Assembly: GCA_037953625.1 (NCBI GenBank)
Contig: CM075652.1
Coordinates: 53,871,501 to 53,935,500 of the forward strand
Length of the DNA stretch: 64,000 nucleotides
Origin: Crotalaria pallida
Taxonomy: Eukaryota > Streptophyta > Magnoliopsida > Fabales > Fabaceae
Reading direction: 5' to 3'
Shown: piece after piece, positions 51,357 through 61,527 of the stretch
Numbering within the stretch: position 1 is the stretch's first letter
How the letters are laid out: each line of letters begins with the position of its first letter
Notes under the pieces: generated by a model
Databases searched by the model: none
What the model saw: the letters and a program-made list of their open reading frames with translations, nothing else
What the model was told of the DNA's origin: nothing
Translations under genes and position numbers: made by a program

Positions 51357-52622
51357 TGATTTGAGCTCAATATATGATGTTTTTGGATGATATTTAACCC
51401 TCTTTCTTAGTGATTTTGGCTTGTTTCTCAAGTATTTTAGGAAAAAGATTGAGTTTCTAGTTGCTAATGTTGAGGAACGAGATCCTTGAGGATTTTGTAT
51501 TAATTTGTTTTGAATTTCAGGGTTTGGAGGCTTAATTTGATGATTTATGGAAAGGAGGGGAAAAAGCAAGCCTTGGAATCAGGAGTTTGGAGCAAAGCAG
51601 TACTGAGCAGTGAAATTTGCACAGACTCGCCCAGGCGAGCCTAATTCTCGCCCCGGCGAGTGGGGTCAACAGCTTAAAAACCATCGGGTCTTCACAGTCT
51701 AAAACTCGCCCAAGCGAGTGTCACAGAAATTAGCAGCTAAAATTATATCTTTTAGGGATTTTTGATAGGATTTGTTTTGGGATTAGTTTTGAACTCTTTT
51801 TAAATAGGATTTAATTAGTTTTTTAAGAGTACCAAAGAAGAGGAAAAGGATTATTGTGCTTTTGAAGATCCTTCATTGTGTGGAGATTAGAGGTATTATT
51901 CACGGCTTCAATCATGTATTCTCTATTTCTCCTTAATTCTTCTCCTTTGAACATGTGTAACTAAACTCCGTTTTGGGAACATGGTGGATTTGTATGGAAC
52001 CATCATAGTTATTGTTTAATGAATTAATGTTTTTCCATTAAGTTTCGTGTTTGATTAACTTTTCATTGTTTGTCATGAATTTAGTACCGTTTATGATTTG
52101 GTAATTCTAATTGAATAGGAATATTGAATTAGGATTTAGACCTTTAATCAAACAATTCAATTGCATAGGGATAGGAATATTTCTATGAATTGGATAACCA
52201 TTTAATAATTTTGATTGAACATTAATTGGTAAGATTCGGGTTTAAGGCTCTGTTTAAGGAATTAAGAGAGATTAGATCACTAAGAAACAAGGTTGACTTA
52301 AGGAATTAGGCTGCCTTTACCTTTGCAAAATTGGTTCGAGACTTAGGAAATTCGTTGATTCGTTAGCAATTAATCTTGGAACCTACAATGAAACCAAGTT
52401 CCCAAGTTTTCCTATCCTTGGCAAACCTTATTTATATTCAATTTTGTCTTTAAATTAGTTTAATTCAACAATTCTCAAATCAATTAAATCCAAATTTAGG
52501 TTTCACTTAGTAACTACAATTAGGTGAGAATTTTTAGAGTCAATTTTAATTCTCGTGGGAATGATACTCTATTTATCATTATATTACTTGTACGATCTGG
52601 TATACTTGCCAGAATCCCAACA
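51357..52622 (+). repeat. Athila-like LTR
   Basis: About 1,266 bp. It begins TGATTTGAGCTC directly after the broken gag and ends ATCCCAACA, followed after a few bases by an Athila-type primer binding site. It carries three CTCGCC/GGCGAG palindromes (51626-51718). The left boundary is set by the break in gag homology and is uncertain by a few bases. The rest is AT-rich with no gene. Confidence 0.65.
51626..51718. promoter_or_regulatory. Three GC-rich palindromes in Athila-like LTR
   Basis: CTCGCCCAGGCGAG at 51626, CTCGCCCCGGCGAG at 51647 and CTCGCCCAAGCGAG at 51705. The first two are 21 bp apart centre to centre, the same spacing as the AT-rich palindrome pairs in the other LTR families here. 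Confidence 0.55.
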
Positions 52623-52628
52623 AGTTTT

Positions 52629-52645
52629 TGGCGCCGTTACCGGGG
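52629..52645 (+). other. Athila-type primer binding site
   Basis: TGGCGCCGTTACCGGGG follows the LTR end by six bases. This is the PBS wording typical of Athila-group Ty3/gypsy elements (tRNA-Asp type), with A where G is usual at one position. It sets plus orientation. Confidence 0.75.
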
Positions 52646-52719
52646 TTTAAAATTAGATTTTAATAATTTTTCGGTACTTAAGAGTAGTTATTATAGAGTG
52701 AAATCTGAAATGTACAATA

Positions 52720-53139
52720 ATGACTTTTAAGGATATAGATTTTTATAATTTTGTTTTGACTTCACCTCCTCTTACTTATGATGCAAATACCTCGATTTAT
52801 GAGATTGAGGAATTGTATTTCAATGAGTATAAGAAATCTGTCACGGAGGAATGGGTACAAAAGTTTTCGGTTAAGGAAGACCAAAATACTAATTTCTCTA
52901 CAAATTTAGAAGAAGAAGAAGAAATTAAGGTGCATCATGAGGTAGGAGAGGTGAAACAAAACAAAGCAAACGAGGGTAGGATAATAGTAGAGAAATTTGA
53001 CTCATCCTTGTGTGCTGAATTATCTGAACTTAAAAATTGTGTTAAATCTCTTGCATGTTTGGATGATTCAAAATTTTTCAATTATGTTCAACCCCTGAGT
53101 TTGCATGATATTCTTGTAAATAATCAACATAATTCATAG
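52720..53139 (+). CDS. Unknown 139-codon ORF in Athila-like internal region
   Basis: An ATG-started frame (MTFKDIDFYNFVLTSPPL) that begins 75 bp after the PBS, where gag is normally expected. It is acidic, with a run of glutamates (NLEEEEEIK), and ends SLHDILVNNQHNS. I see no gag capsid, zinc knuckle or protease motif and do not recognise the protein. The internal region reaches a polypurine tract only about 550 bp later, so the element is non-autonomous or has lost gag-pol. The ORF may be a remnant of a captured host sequence or a family-specific protein. Moderate length and clean frame are the only support. Confidence 0.35.
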   Translation: MTFKDIDFYNFVLTSPPLTYDANTSIYEIEELYFNEYKKSVTEEWVQKFSVKEDQNTNFSTNLEEEEEIKVHHEVGEVKQNKANEGRIIVEKFDSSLCAELSELKNCVKSLACLDDSKFFNYVQPLSLHDILVNNQHNS

Positions 53140-53816
53140 TTGTACCATGGGATGAATAAAGATCCCGAGAATGTGGTTTTCCTAATTCATTGGAATTAAC
53201 ACCTTCATGAATGAGAAAAACTACAAATTGTTTGAGATGATGTATGGAGTAAGGAATGTACCCTTTGACCCTGGAGGGATTGAACTTACTTCTAACACTT
53301 CCTTACTCCACCATCATCCATGCTTTGTCCTATGGGATATGGGAGTACCTTGTTATTCCTGCATCACATGAGAAACGTACCATAGGATTTGGGATCCTGG
53401 TGAAGTCTCTGTAGTTATGTAGTAGTGTAGGTTTTGAATTTCTAGTTAGTTTTATCTGAATAAAGAGTTTAGAGCTTTCTATACTTGACTGTTGATGAGG
53501 TGCTTTTGGCACTATTTGTAGTTGTTCATGTGATGCAGGTGAATAAGTTTGGGGGAGTCTCCTCCATGGTGCATCAAGAGAGAATGTTGTGCTACAAAGG
53601 GAAGTCTCTAACTCCTTGCTTTTGTATTTGGCTTTTAATTTGTAGTTTAGGATAGATTATTTGCTTGAGGACAAGCCAACTTCTAAGTTTGGGGGAGGGT
53701 TCCAAAATAAATTTTTTTATGGACTTGAGTTTCTCCCTTGGCTTCGTGTTGGTTCTTGTCCTGGTAGGAGTAGGCATTAATTTTAGGTGTTAGATTTGTT
53801 CCTTTGATATGTGTTA
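53140..53816 (+). other. Athila-like 3' region with two polypurine tracts
   Basis: Non-coding. AAGTTTGGGGGAG occurs at 53545-53557 and again within 53685-53699, the second preceded by GCTTGAGGACAAGCCAAC, a familiar Athila-group 3' feature. The expected 3' LTR start (TGATTTGAGCTC) is not found after either, so the 3' LTR is missing or unrelated. The Cassandra element begins at 53817. Confidence 0.55.
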
Positions 53817-54689
53817 TGTAACATCCCTGGCAGGCGAATGGATTGAGATTGTCCCCACATACCAACATGAGTCTTTTCAGCGTGCTTTGTCCTCACTCGC
53901 ACAGTTCCCGGGAAAACTTCCCAGGAGGTCACCCATACCAGAATTACCCCAAGTCAAACACGCTTAACCATGGAGTTCTTATGTGATGGGCTGCCGAAAA
54001 GAAGATGCATCTTGTTGATATGCGTAGTACTAATCAATTCATTTAAGCCTTCATGTAATGTGTAGTCCCATTCCTACACAGTCTCAGGATCACCCTTCCA
54101 TTCCAGTGTGTCGGTTCATCCATGTACCCCTCCCTTAGAAGCCTTCCAGGAGCTGCTCTTTGTCCGTGCCTCTTGCACAGGCGATCACTCCTCGCCCTCA
54201 TCAGCCCGGGTGTTACATGCCCACCAGCATCCGCCTGGTTTGTCCCCGAACCACACCATACTAGGAGAGGAGCCGCTCTGATACCATTTGTAACATCCTT
54301 GGCAGGCAAATGGATTGAGACTGTCCCCACATACCAACATGAGTCTTTTTAGCGTGCTTTATCCTCACTCGCACACTTCCTGGGAAAACTTCCCAAGAGG
54401 TCACCCATCCCAGAATTACCCCAAGTCAAGCACGCTTAACAATGGAGTTCTTATGTGATGGGCTACCGAAAAGAAGATGCATCTTATTAATATGGGTAGT
54501 ACTAATCAATTCATTTAAGCCTTCCTGTAATGTGTAGTCCCATTCCTACACAGTCTCAGGATCACCCTCTTATTCCAGTGTGTCGGTTCATCCATGTACC
54601 CCTCCCTTAGAAGCCTGCCAGTAGCCGCTCCTTGTCCGTGCCTCTTGCACCGGCGATCACTCCCCGCCCTCATCAGGCTGGGTGAAACA
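53817..54689 (-). mobile_element. Cassandra TRIM element, complete
   Basis: Two 401-bp LTRs (53817-54217 and 54289-54689) enclose a 71-bp internal region. Minus orientation is shown by the PBS (minus strand TGGTATCAGAGC, 54286-54275) next to the right LTR. Flanking bases TGTTA (53812-53816) and TGTAA (54690-54694) are a probable target duplication with one change. The right LTR end is altered (GGTGAAACA in place of GGTGTTACA). Cassandra codes for nothing and relies on other elements. Confidence 0.88.
53916..53990 (-). promoter_or_regulatory. 5S rRNA-derived promoter region in Cassandra LTR
   Basis: On the minus strand the sequence contains AGAACTCC, GGTTAAGCGTG and TGGGTGACCTCCTGGGAAGT in 5S rRNA order, covering the internal pol III control region. 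Spacing and intervening bases differ from true 5S, so this is not a ribosomal gene. The same block occurs at 54388-54462 in the other LTR and at 50130-50205. Confidence 0.8.
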
Positions 54690-54906
54690 TGTAAGATGCA
54701 CACGGGATGTGCGCTTGTCCCCACGATATGGAAAAAATGTGAATGAAAGGAAGAGAGGAAAAGTGTAGGAATAAAGGAGGAAAAGTGTAAGAATGTCTTT
54801 GGACTTGCTCTGCTAGGGTTTGACTTAAGGGTTTGACTTGCTCTGCTAGGGTTTCGGTTCCCTTCTTGTCTCGCGGTTGATCTCTTGATCACCGCCGGTT
54901 GCCTCC

Positions 54907-56214
54907 ATGGCAAAAAAGAAGGGACGGCCGCCCAAGTCCCCTTCTCCTCTCATCTCTTCTCCTACTCCTTCTATTCCTAAGAATTTAGATATTGAGCACT
55001 TGGACGATGATGACTTAGAAGACATAGATAATTTGAGCCCTAAGAAAGCGGCTAGTATTTTGAAAAAGCAGGATGATTTACGATCAAGGATCAAAGGTAA
55101 GGCGACGGTTCAACCTGAGGAGGCAGTAAAAGACACACAACCAGAAACAAGAGAGAAAGAGACTTCCACTAAAAGGGCGTCTGTTTGGGATACCTTTGAC
55201 ATTTCAAAGCTACGTAATGCAGGAGACAAACTAAACTTTGTAAAGCCAGAGATTAAAGAAGGGATGGCAGTGGGCAAAATAGTGCTAGAAGACATACAAA
55301 GTGAAGAAGCATATTGGCAGCAATCTCTTGTTTGCTATGTCCTGGGAGCCAGACCTCCCTATTCGGTTTTCAATGGATACATAAGGAAAATATGGGGACA
55401 TCATGGCATAGACAAGGTACTTATGAATGGTGATGGTACTATGATTGTAAGATTTAATTCGATGGAAGCCAGGAATGCAGTAATGGAGGTTGGGATCTAT
55501 CACTTTGATAAGAAACCCATCATCATAGCACCTTGGACAGGGAAACCTGTTTCTAAAATTATGCATGACTCTGTTCCAGTATGGATCCAGATGCCAAACT
55601 TGAATTTGAAATATTGGGGTGTCCCTGCCCTAAGCAAGATTGCTAGTCTTGTGGGTACCCCAATCATGGTGGACAATGTTACAAAGGAAAGAAATCGGAT
55701 CAGCTATGCTAGGGTTCTTGTTGAGGTTAACCCTAAAATCCTTCCTGAAGAGGTGTTTTTTGAAGATGAGAAGGAAAATGTCATAGCCCAAAAGATTGAC
55801 TATGAATGGAAGCCAGTGTTGTGTGCTTCATGCTCCATGTATGGACATGATAGTAAATCTTGCAGGAAGCAATCTAAGAAGATATGGGTGGAAAAAAAGA
55901 AACCTACAAGGGAGGACATAGAAAAGGTTGATGATGCTCTGAAAATGAAAAGAAGTATGGAAGAGGGAACTATCCCTGCTGAAAACATGGAATCTGCTTC
56001 TCAAGTGGTCAAGGCGGTATTGCAAGAACAAGGTATAGATGAGAATGTTTCAGTTGTGAATGAGTCACAGATGGAAAAGGACGCAAGTGCTGCTGTAGAG
56101 GTGGAACAGGGGAATAAGGAAAAGGAAGAACAGTGGACTCCGGTAATGACCAGAAGGAAAGCTTTGGGGAAGTTTCAAAAGGGGGAATCATCCTCCCTTC
56201 ACTTAAATGGATAG
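54907..56214 (+). CDS. LINE ORF1 protein (DUF4283 and CCHC zinc knuckle)
   Basis: 435 codons from ATG 54907, uninterrupted. The basic N-terminus (MAKKKGRPPKSP) resembles an AT-hook. A DUF4283 region follows at about residues 130-245 (YWQQSLVCYVLGARPP to RNRISYARVLVEV). A zinc knuckle CASCSMYGHDSKSC (CX2CX4HX4C) lies at about residue 303, and the tail is charged. This layout is standard for ORF1 of plant L1 elements, which binds the element's RNA in the ribonucleoprotein. Its stop (TAG 56212-56214) overlaps the ORF2 start by 8 nt (ATGGATAG). A minus-strand ORF at its start is a shadow. Confidence 0.9.
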   Translation: MAKKKGRPPKSPSPLISSPTPSIPKNLDIEHLDDDDLEDIDNLSPKKAASILKKQDDLRSRIKGKATVQPEEAVKDTQPETREKETSTKRASVWDTFDISKLRNAGDKLNFVKPEIKEGMAVGKIVLEDIQSEEAYWQQSLVCYVLGARPPYSVFNGYIRKIWGHHGIDKVLMNGDGTMIVRFNSMEARNAVMEVGIYHFDKKPIIIAPWTGKPVSKIMHDSVPVWIQMPNLNLKYWGVPALSKIASLVGTPIMVDNVTKERNRISYARVLVEVNPKILPEEVFFEDEKENVIAQKIDYEWKPVLCASCSMYGHDSKSCRKQSKKIWVEKKKPTREDIEKVDDALKMKRSMEEGTIPAENMESASQVVKAVLQEQGIDENVSVVNESQMEKDASAAVEVEQGNKEKEEQWTPVMTRRKALGKFQKGESSSLHLNG

Positions 56215-59200
56215 AATTGGTGCCTGGAATACAAGGGGACTTAACCAACCCTTGAAACAAAAAGAGGTTAAGTGTTTGATAAATAAATTTTCTACTGGTC
56301 TTATGGCCATGCTAGAAAACAAGCTTAGATCTAACTCGTTTGATATGGTGAGGAATAGAATGTTCCTTGACTGGGGGAGTTTTATTAATTTGAATGATCA
56401 TCCTATTGGCAGAATATGGGTGGTTTGGAGGAAGGACATGTTTAAGGTGGAGGTACTCAGCCATTCTAGTCAATTTGTCCACTGCAGAGTGAGAGGGAAT
56501 CAGGATGATAGTTTATTCTATGTTTCCTTTGTGAATGCTCATAATGATAGTGAAAGAAGATGTGAGCTTTGGGAGGACCTGAAGGAGATAGGTGATAGTA
56601 TGGTGGATAAATGGATGATTCTGGGGGATTTCAACTGTTGCTTGAATAATCAGGAAAAAGTTGGTGGGATTCCTATTGAGCCTCACACAATCCAGGAATT
56701 CAGATCAATGGTTAATCACTGTCAGCTGGAGGACATGAATTATTTTGGTTGCTGGTATACATGGAACAACAATCAGGATGAGGGTGATAGAATCATTAGC
56801 AAGCTGGATAGAGTTCTTGTAAACTACAATTGGTGTAGGGAATGGCCAGATGTTCAGGCAGAATTTGGGAATTGTGGTGTATCAGATCATAGTCCTATGG
56901 TGATTCACTGGCCAAATGCTATGACATGTAAAGGGCAGACTTTTAAGTTTCTTAATCATCTCACTCTGGATGATGAGTTTATTCAGATTGTGAATCAAAA
57001 TTGGTCAAGTAGAAGGGAAGGGTGTGCAATGTTTAGAATAATGAGAAATCTTGAACAGTTGAAAGCTGGGCTAAAAGATTTAAATCAGAGGAAATTCAAG
57101 AGCATTGATGTTAAAGAGACTCAGGCAAGGGAGAAACTTGATTATATTCAGAATCTTCTTCAATCAGACCCTATGAATAATCACATGTTGAAGTTGGAAA
57201 AAGAGGCAAGAGAGGAGCATCTAAAGGTCTACCTAGTAGCTTCAGTGTTTTTGAAACAAAAAGCTAAGAAAAACTGGATCTGTGAAGGGGATATGAACAC
57301 CAAATTCTTCCATCAAACAATAAGGTTGAGAAGATACAGAAACAGAATTCTAAGGATTCAGGATAATAATGGTGTTGTGCACACTGACCAAACTCAGATT
57401 GTGAATGCTTTTGAGGAATTTTATAAGAATTTGTTTGCTGATGGGCCTAGGAACTGGTGCTTTGATGAGGATGAGGTCAAGCAAGGGAAGATTCTGAGTG
57501 TTGAGCAACAGTTGAGACTAATAAGGAGGTTTGAGGACTCTGAAATCAAGCAGTGCCTGTTCCAGATTGGTAATGACAAGGCTCCAGGGCCTGATGGTTA
57601 TGGAGCAGCCTTCTATAAGGCAGCATGGCCAGTAATAGGTGATGATATTATTGAAGTTGTTCAGGATTTTTTCTCAAATGGAAAACTGCTCAGGGAAGCT
57701 AATCAAACTCTGTTGGTGCTAGTTCCTAAAACAGAATGTCCTAACTTTGTAAGTGATTTTCGACCTATTGCTTGCTGTAATGTAATCTACAAGATTATTT
57801 CTAAACTACTTTGCAATAGATTGCAAGAGTGCTTGCCCGACTTAATTCATGAGAATCAAGCTGCATTCATAAAAGATAGATCTATTCTTCACAATGTTCT
57901 TATCACTCAAGAATTATTGAGATTGTACAGAAGGAAGAGAGTGTCCTCTAGATGTTTAATGAAAGTAGATTTAAAAAAGGCTTATGACAGTGTGAGCTGG
58001 GATTTTATCCAGAAGAGTCTGGAAGTTCTGATATTTCCAGAAAAGTTTGTGAATTGGATTATGGTTTATGTGAAGACAGTATCTTTCAGATTGGTGATAA
58101 ATGGTAGTGTTCAGGGCAGATTTATGAGTTCTAGAGGATTGAGGCAGGGAGATCCTATATCTCCTCTTCTATTTGTTATTGTGATGGACATGCTTACCAG
58201 GAAATTGCTAAGTGCAGCTACTGAGAAAGGCTTTTATTATCATCCTATGTGCAAGAGAGTGGGTTTAATCAACCTTGCCTTTGCAGATGACCTGATGATC
58301 TTTTGCAAGGCTAAGGAGAACAGTGTTACTATCCTAATGAAGGCTTTTGGTGAATTTGGACAAAGTTCTGGTTTGTGTGCAAACCAGTCCAAGTCTCGAA
58401 TCTACACTACAGGTGTTGATGATAATCTAAAAGGGAGGCTGGAGACCCTTACTGGTTTTGGGAGGGGTTCTTTCCCGTTTACTTATTTGGGTTTGCCTAT
58501 GGTAGCTTAGAAATGGAATGCTGCTACTTGTCAATCATTGATTGATAGAATAACTAAAAGGCTCAACATGTGGACAACTAGGAACTTATCATTTCAGGGT
58601 CGCTCTCAATTGATCCAATCAGTTTTGCTCACAATGCATGTCTATTGGGCATCTACTTTCATTATACCTAAAGCTGTAATCAGAGAAGTTGAAAGAATTT
58701 GCAGAGGTTTTTTATGGGGCAAGGACCAGAGGGGTAGAGCCAAGGCTCAGGTTGCATGGACCACTGTGTGCAGAGAGAAGAGTCATGGAGGTCTGGGTTT
58801 TCACAATATCTATGTGTGGAATATGGCAGCTCTAGGAAAACAGGTATGGCAGATCATGGCAAACAAAGTATCTCTATGGCTTAAGTGGATTCATGCTATT
58901 TACTTAAGAAGAGATAATTTCAGAAATGATCATACTACTAATTCTACGAATTGGCAATGGAAGCAGCTCTTAAAAGTGCGTGATAAACTCATGTCAAAAT
59001 TCAGTCAAGTGGAAGGTAATCATCAAGAATATGAAATTAAGGATGGATATCGTTACCTCATGGGAGCTCAACCGTATTTCCCCTTGCATCGTGTAATTTG
59101 GAATCCCTTGAGTGTTGCTAAGCATCAGTTTACTATGTGGTTGCTGGTTCATGAAAAATTGAGAACTAAGGACAATCTCCAGTTCATGCAGGCGTCCCCT

Positions 59201-59608
59201 TTGTGTGAGCTCTGTAATGGAGTGGATGAATCGTGTAGGCACTTATTTTTTGAGTGTACTTGGAGTAAGCAGCTTCTTCAGTTGGCTGCTAATTGGGTTG
59301 GGGTGGAAGTGGTGCATTTTAAATTTCATAATTGGTTAAGATGGCTAAGGTATGGCTTCAAAGTTAAAGGGAGGAGGCAATTGGTTACGGCGGTGGTGGC
59401 TGCATGTGCTTACAGCGTTTGGTCGGAAAGGAACCGACGAATTTTCAGGCAGGAACAGCTTCAACCTCACCAAGCTTTTCGTCTTCTTCAGACAGAGTTA
59501 GGAACTAAGCTTGTGCATAGTAATTGGGCCAAGGCTAGTGGGCCGAATAGGATTTTGTTAGTTAGAATAAGGGCTGCAATTCAGAGTCCAGTTTTAATTT
59601 CTCTTTAA
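56207..59608 (+). pseudogene. LINE ORF2 (endonuclease-reverse transcriptase) with one in-frame stop
   Basis: One frame of about 1,133 codons, broken only by TAG at 58508-58510 (codon 768). Endonuclease: WNTRGLN, LENKL, ILGDFNCCLN (about residue 139), SKLDRVLVN, VSDHSP. Reverse transcriptase: FRPIACCNVIYKIISK, MKVDLKKAYDSVSW, GLRQGDPISPLLF and the catalytic FADD (about residue 691). After the stop: zf-RVT region (KHQFTMWLLVHEKLRTKD, CELCNGVDESCRHLFFEC) and the C-terminus. The protein would nick target DNA and prime cDNA synthesis. The stop falls after the RT core (following YLGLPMVA), so a shortened endonuclease-RT could still be made, but without the C-terminal domain. A second start is not needed to explain the downstream frame. 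Confidence 0.88.
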
Positions 59609-59633
59609 TTTGTTTGGGATTTTCTAGCCCTTA

Positions 59634-59654
59634 GAACCCTTCCTAGAAGGTGGC
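59634..59654 (+). other. LINE 3' UTR hairpin motif
   Basis: GAACCCTTCCTAGAAGGTGG contains a short stem CCTTC/GAAGG around CTA. The same motif occurs twice in the LINE fragment at 1-556. Plant L1 elements often carry a 3' stem-loop used in template recognition; that role here is an inference. Confidence 0.5.
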
Positions 59655-59726
59655 TAGGGGTTAGATTATTGCCGTGATGTGTATTATTTGCTCGTTGGTA
59701 ATGCAAATTTTTTTCTTTACCAAAAA

Positions 59727-60470
59727 GATACTAAGAGAAGATATAAGTGAGAATAAAGAGAAAGGAAAGGAAAGAGCTAAATTAAGGATTATAATCGTGT
59801 ATTTGATGCATAATTTGAGTGAGTATTTGATTATGTGCATTACTTGATTTATTGTGTTTGACTTGGTATAACATTATGTCATATTAGAAACTGCTTTCCT
59901 ACGTTATGTGTAATGCTCACTCCTTACCATTTTTTCGCAGGTACTGAATCTGAGCTAGCACAATTCTCGGCCGAGCAGGAATACTCTCCCTTACAGGGAG
60001 AGTAGGTTTTTAGTTTAGTAGGACATTGTGTCATGTCTTGGGCCCTTTTGATATGATGACATAGACTGTTTTGTTATGTAAATATGTAAATATATCTTTT
60101 GAGTGGGCCCAAGACAACTCCTTTAGGAAAATGAGTATTTTGGGAAGAAACTAATTCCAAAACTTATTTATATCGCTGCTAAACTCTGACGTTGATATAC
60201 TGATGCTGATGTGAGTGCCTAGTGATGGACTAAACTGTGATATATGTGAATAGATGCCCTGCTGGCACTCTGAATGATTTAAATCTATATGTTTATCAGG
60301 TTGCAAGGAAAAAAATTAATTTTGGGAAAGCCGGAAAAACAAAGGAAACTCCGTCCGTTTGACGGAAGATTTTATAAGACAAAATGTTTTAAAAAGGACC
60401 TAATGAATAATTTTTAGGTTAACATTTTAATAGTAAGTAATTAAGGGTAATTTTGAATGAGGGTGTTACA
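59727..60470 (+). repeat. 3' part of an N-related LTR, plus strand
   Basis: The sequence corresponds to the reverse complement of the first about 0.7 kb of the N LTRs. Shared blocks are AATGCTCACTCC, CGGCCGAGCAGGA, CTTACAGGGAGAGTAGG and CTCCGTCCGTTTGACGG. It ends GGGTGTTACA at 60470. It is clearly diverged from N1-N3, so it is another member of the family in opposite orientation. The LINE sits directly to its left; the rest of this LTR is not seen in the window. Confidence 0.75.
59938..60005 (+). promoter_or_regulatory. Splice-acceptor-like site plus 20-codon frame in N-related LTR
   Basis: TGCTCACTCC, a T-rich tract and GCAG precede GT at 59941. The frame starting at 59943 encodes TESELAQFSAEQEYSPLQGE and stops TAG (60003-60005), the same length and stop as the N LTR version. 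Of 20 codons, about five differ silently and four change the residue. Confidence 0.4.
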
Positions 60471-61399
60471 GTCTTAAGAACAAACTCACCAAACTCATGC
60501 ATCAACATTACATCATCTTGTATTTTTAAACACAATTTCATTTTAATAGTACTTTTGTAATACAATTTCAATAATATTAATTATCTACAATTTATAAAAG
60601 TAATCTCAAATAATATTTAAATATTAAAATTGAATAAAAGATAACATTACAATAATTGAAGTTAATTTTACCTACTAAAAATTATAAAGAGCATAAAAAA
60701 GATACAACTTAATGCTGAATAATGCAATGGAACATTATTTCAATGGCTCTTCATTTGAAATTATTATTTTGTTTATTTGAATAAAAAATATTTATTTTTC
60801 AATAACAAGATAATATATTTAAGAAAAAAGAGGAAAAACATATATTTAAGTATATTATTTTTTATTATTTGAACAATATTATTATTATTATTTTAATTAT
60901 TATTACTTATTATTTATTATTAATTCATTTTTAATATTATTTATTTATTATTTATTTATAATTTATTTACTTATGATTTATTTATTGTTATTTTTATTTT
61001 TTTTATTATTATTTATTTGTTATTTTTATTTATCAGGGTATTATAAAGTAAAAAGAGATAAAAGAATAAAAGACAATATATTTAAGAATAAAAGAGAAAA
61101 AATATATATTTAAAAATATTATTTTGTTTTTTAAAAAAGATTATTATTATTATTATTATTATTATTATTTGTTTATTAGGGTATTATATAAAGTAAAAAG
61201 GAAAAAAGGACAAAAAATTGGATCCCACATAGTCTTAAGTTAAGTCTCTTATTTTACAAACTCAACTCAATACTCTCCACCAGATTTTAAAAATTAGCAG
61301 AATCTTGAGAGAATCTGATAAAAAATATGAATTTAAAACTCTCCAACAGACTCTCACCAGACTCAATCTGCTGTGAATGTCCTAACAAGTCTTATTTAA
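60471..61399. other. AT-rich intergenic sequence; no gene seen
   Basis: Very AT-rich with ATT/TTA simple repeats, densest at 60860-61030 and 61140-61170. No ORF, RNA gene or recognisable element end is visible. Confidence 0.6.
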
Positions 61400-61405
61400 G
61401 TTTTT

Positions 61406-61527
61406 GGTCCCTGAAAATTTATCGAGTTTTGGTTTTAGACCCTATCTTTTGGTCAACTTTTAAGGACCTTGATCGCTAAACCAAAAGATAGGGACTAAAA
61501 TCAAAATTTGATCAAATTTTAGGGACC
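61406..61527. mobile_element. Foldback (MITE-like) element
   Basis: Two 48-bp arms, 61406-61453 and 61480-61527, are inverted copies with about 41 of 48 positions matching and no gaps, around a 26-bp loop. The outer bases GGTCCCT are typical of common dicot inverted-repeat elements. A third, weaker arm (about 61660-61702) suggests the full element extended to about 61702. No target duplication was identified. Confidence 0.65.

Larger units (their letters stand above)
54690..59726 (+). mobile_element. L1-type LINE, near full length
   Basis: An ORF1-ORF2 element with a 3' untranslated region ending ACCAAAA at about 59725. The 5' boundary is not resolved: 54690-54906 holds the presumed 5' leader, with a duplicated TTGCTCTGCTAGGGTTT (about 54797-54855), and possibly some older flank. 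No clear target duplication was found. ORF1 is intact and ORF2 has one in-frame stop, making this the least decayed autonomous-type element in the window. It lies next to the end of an N-related LTR (59727-60470). Confidence 0.85.

Noticed and set aside
53700..53816. 3' LTR of the Athila-like element after the second polypurine tract
   Set aside because: The sequence does not match the start of the LTR at 51357, so no 3' LTR is claimed.
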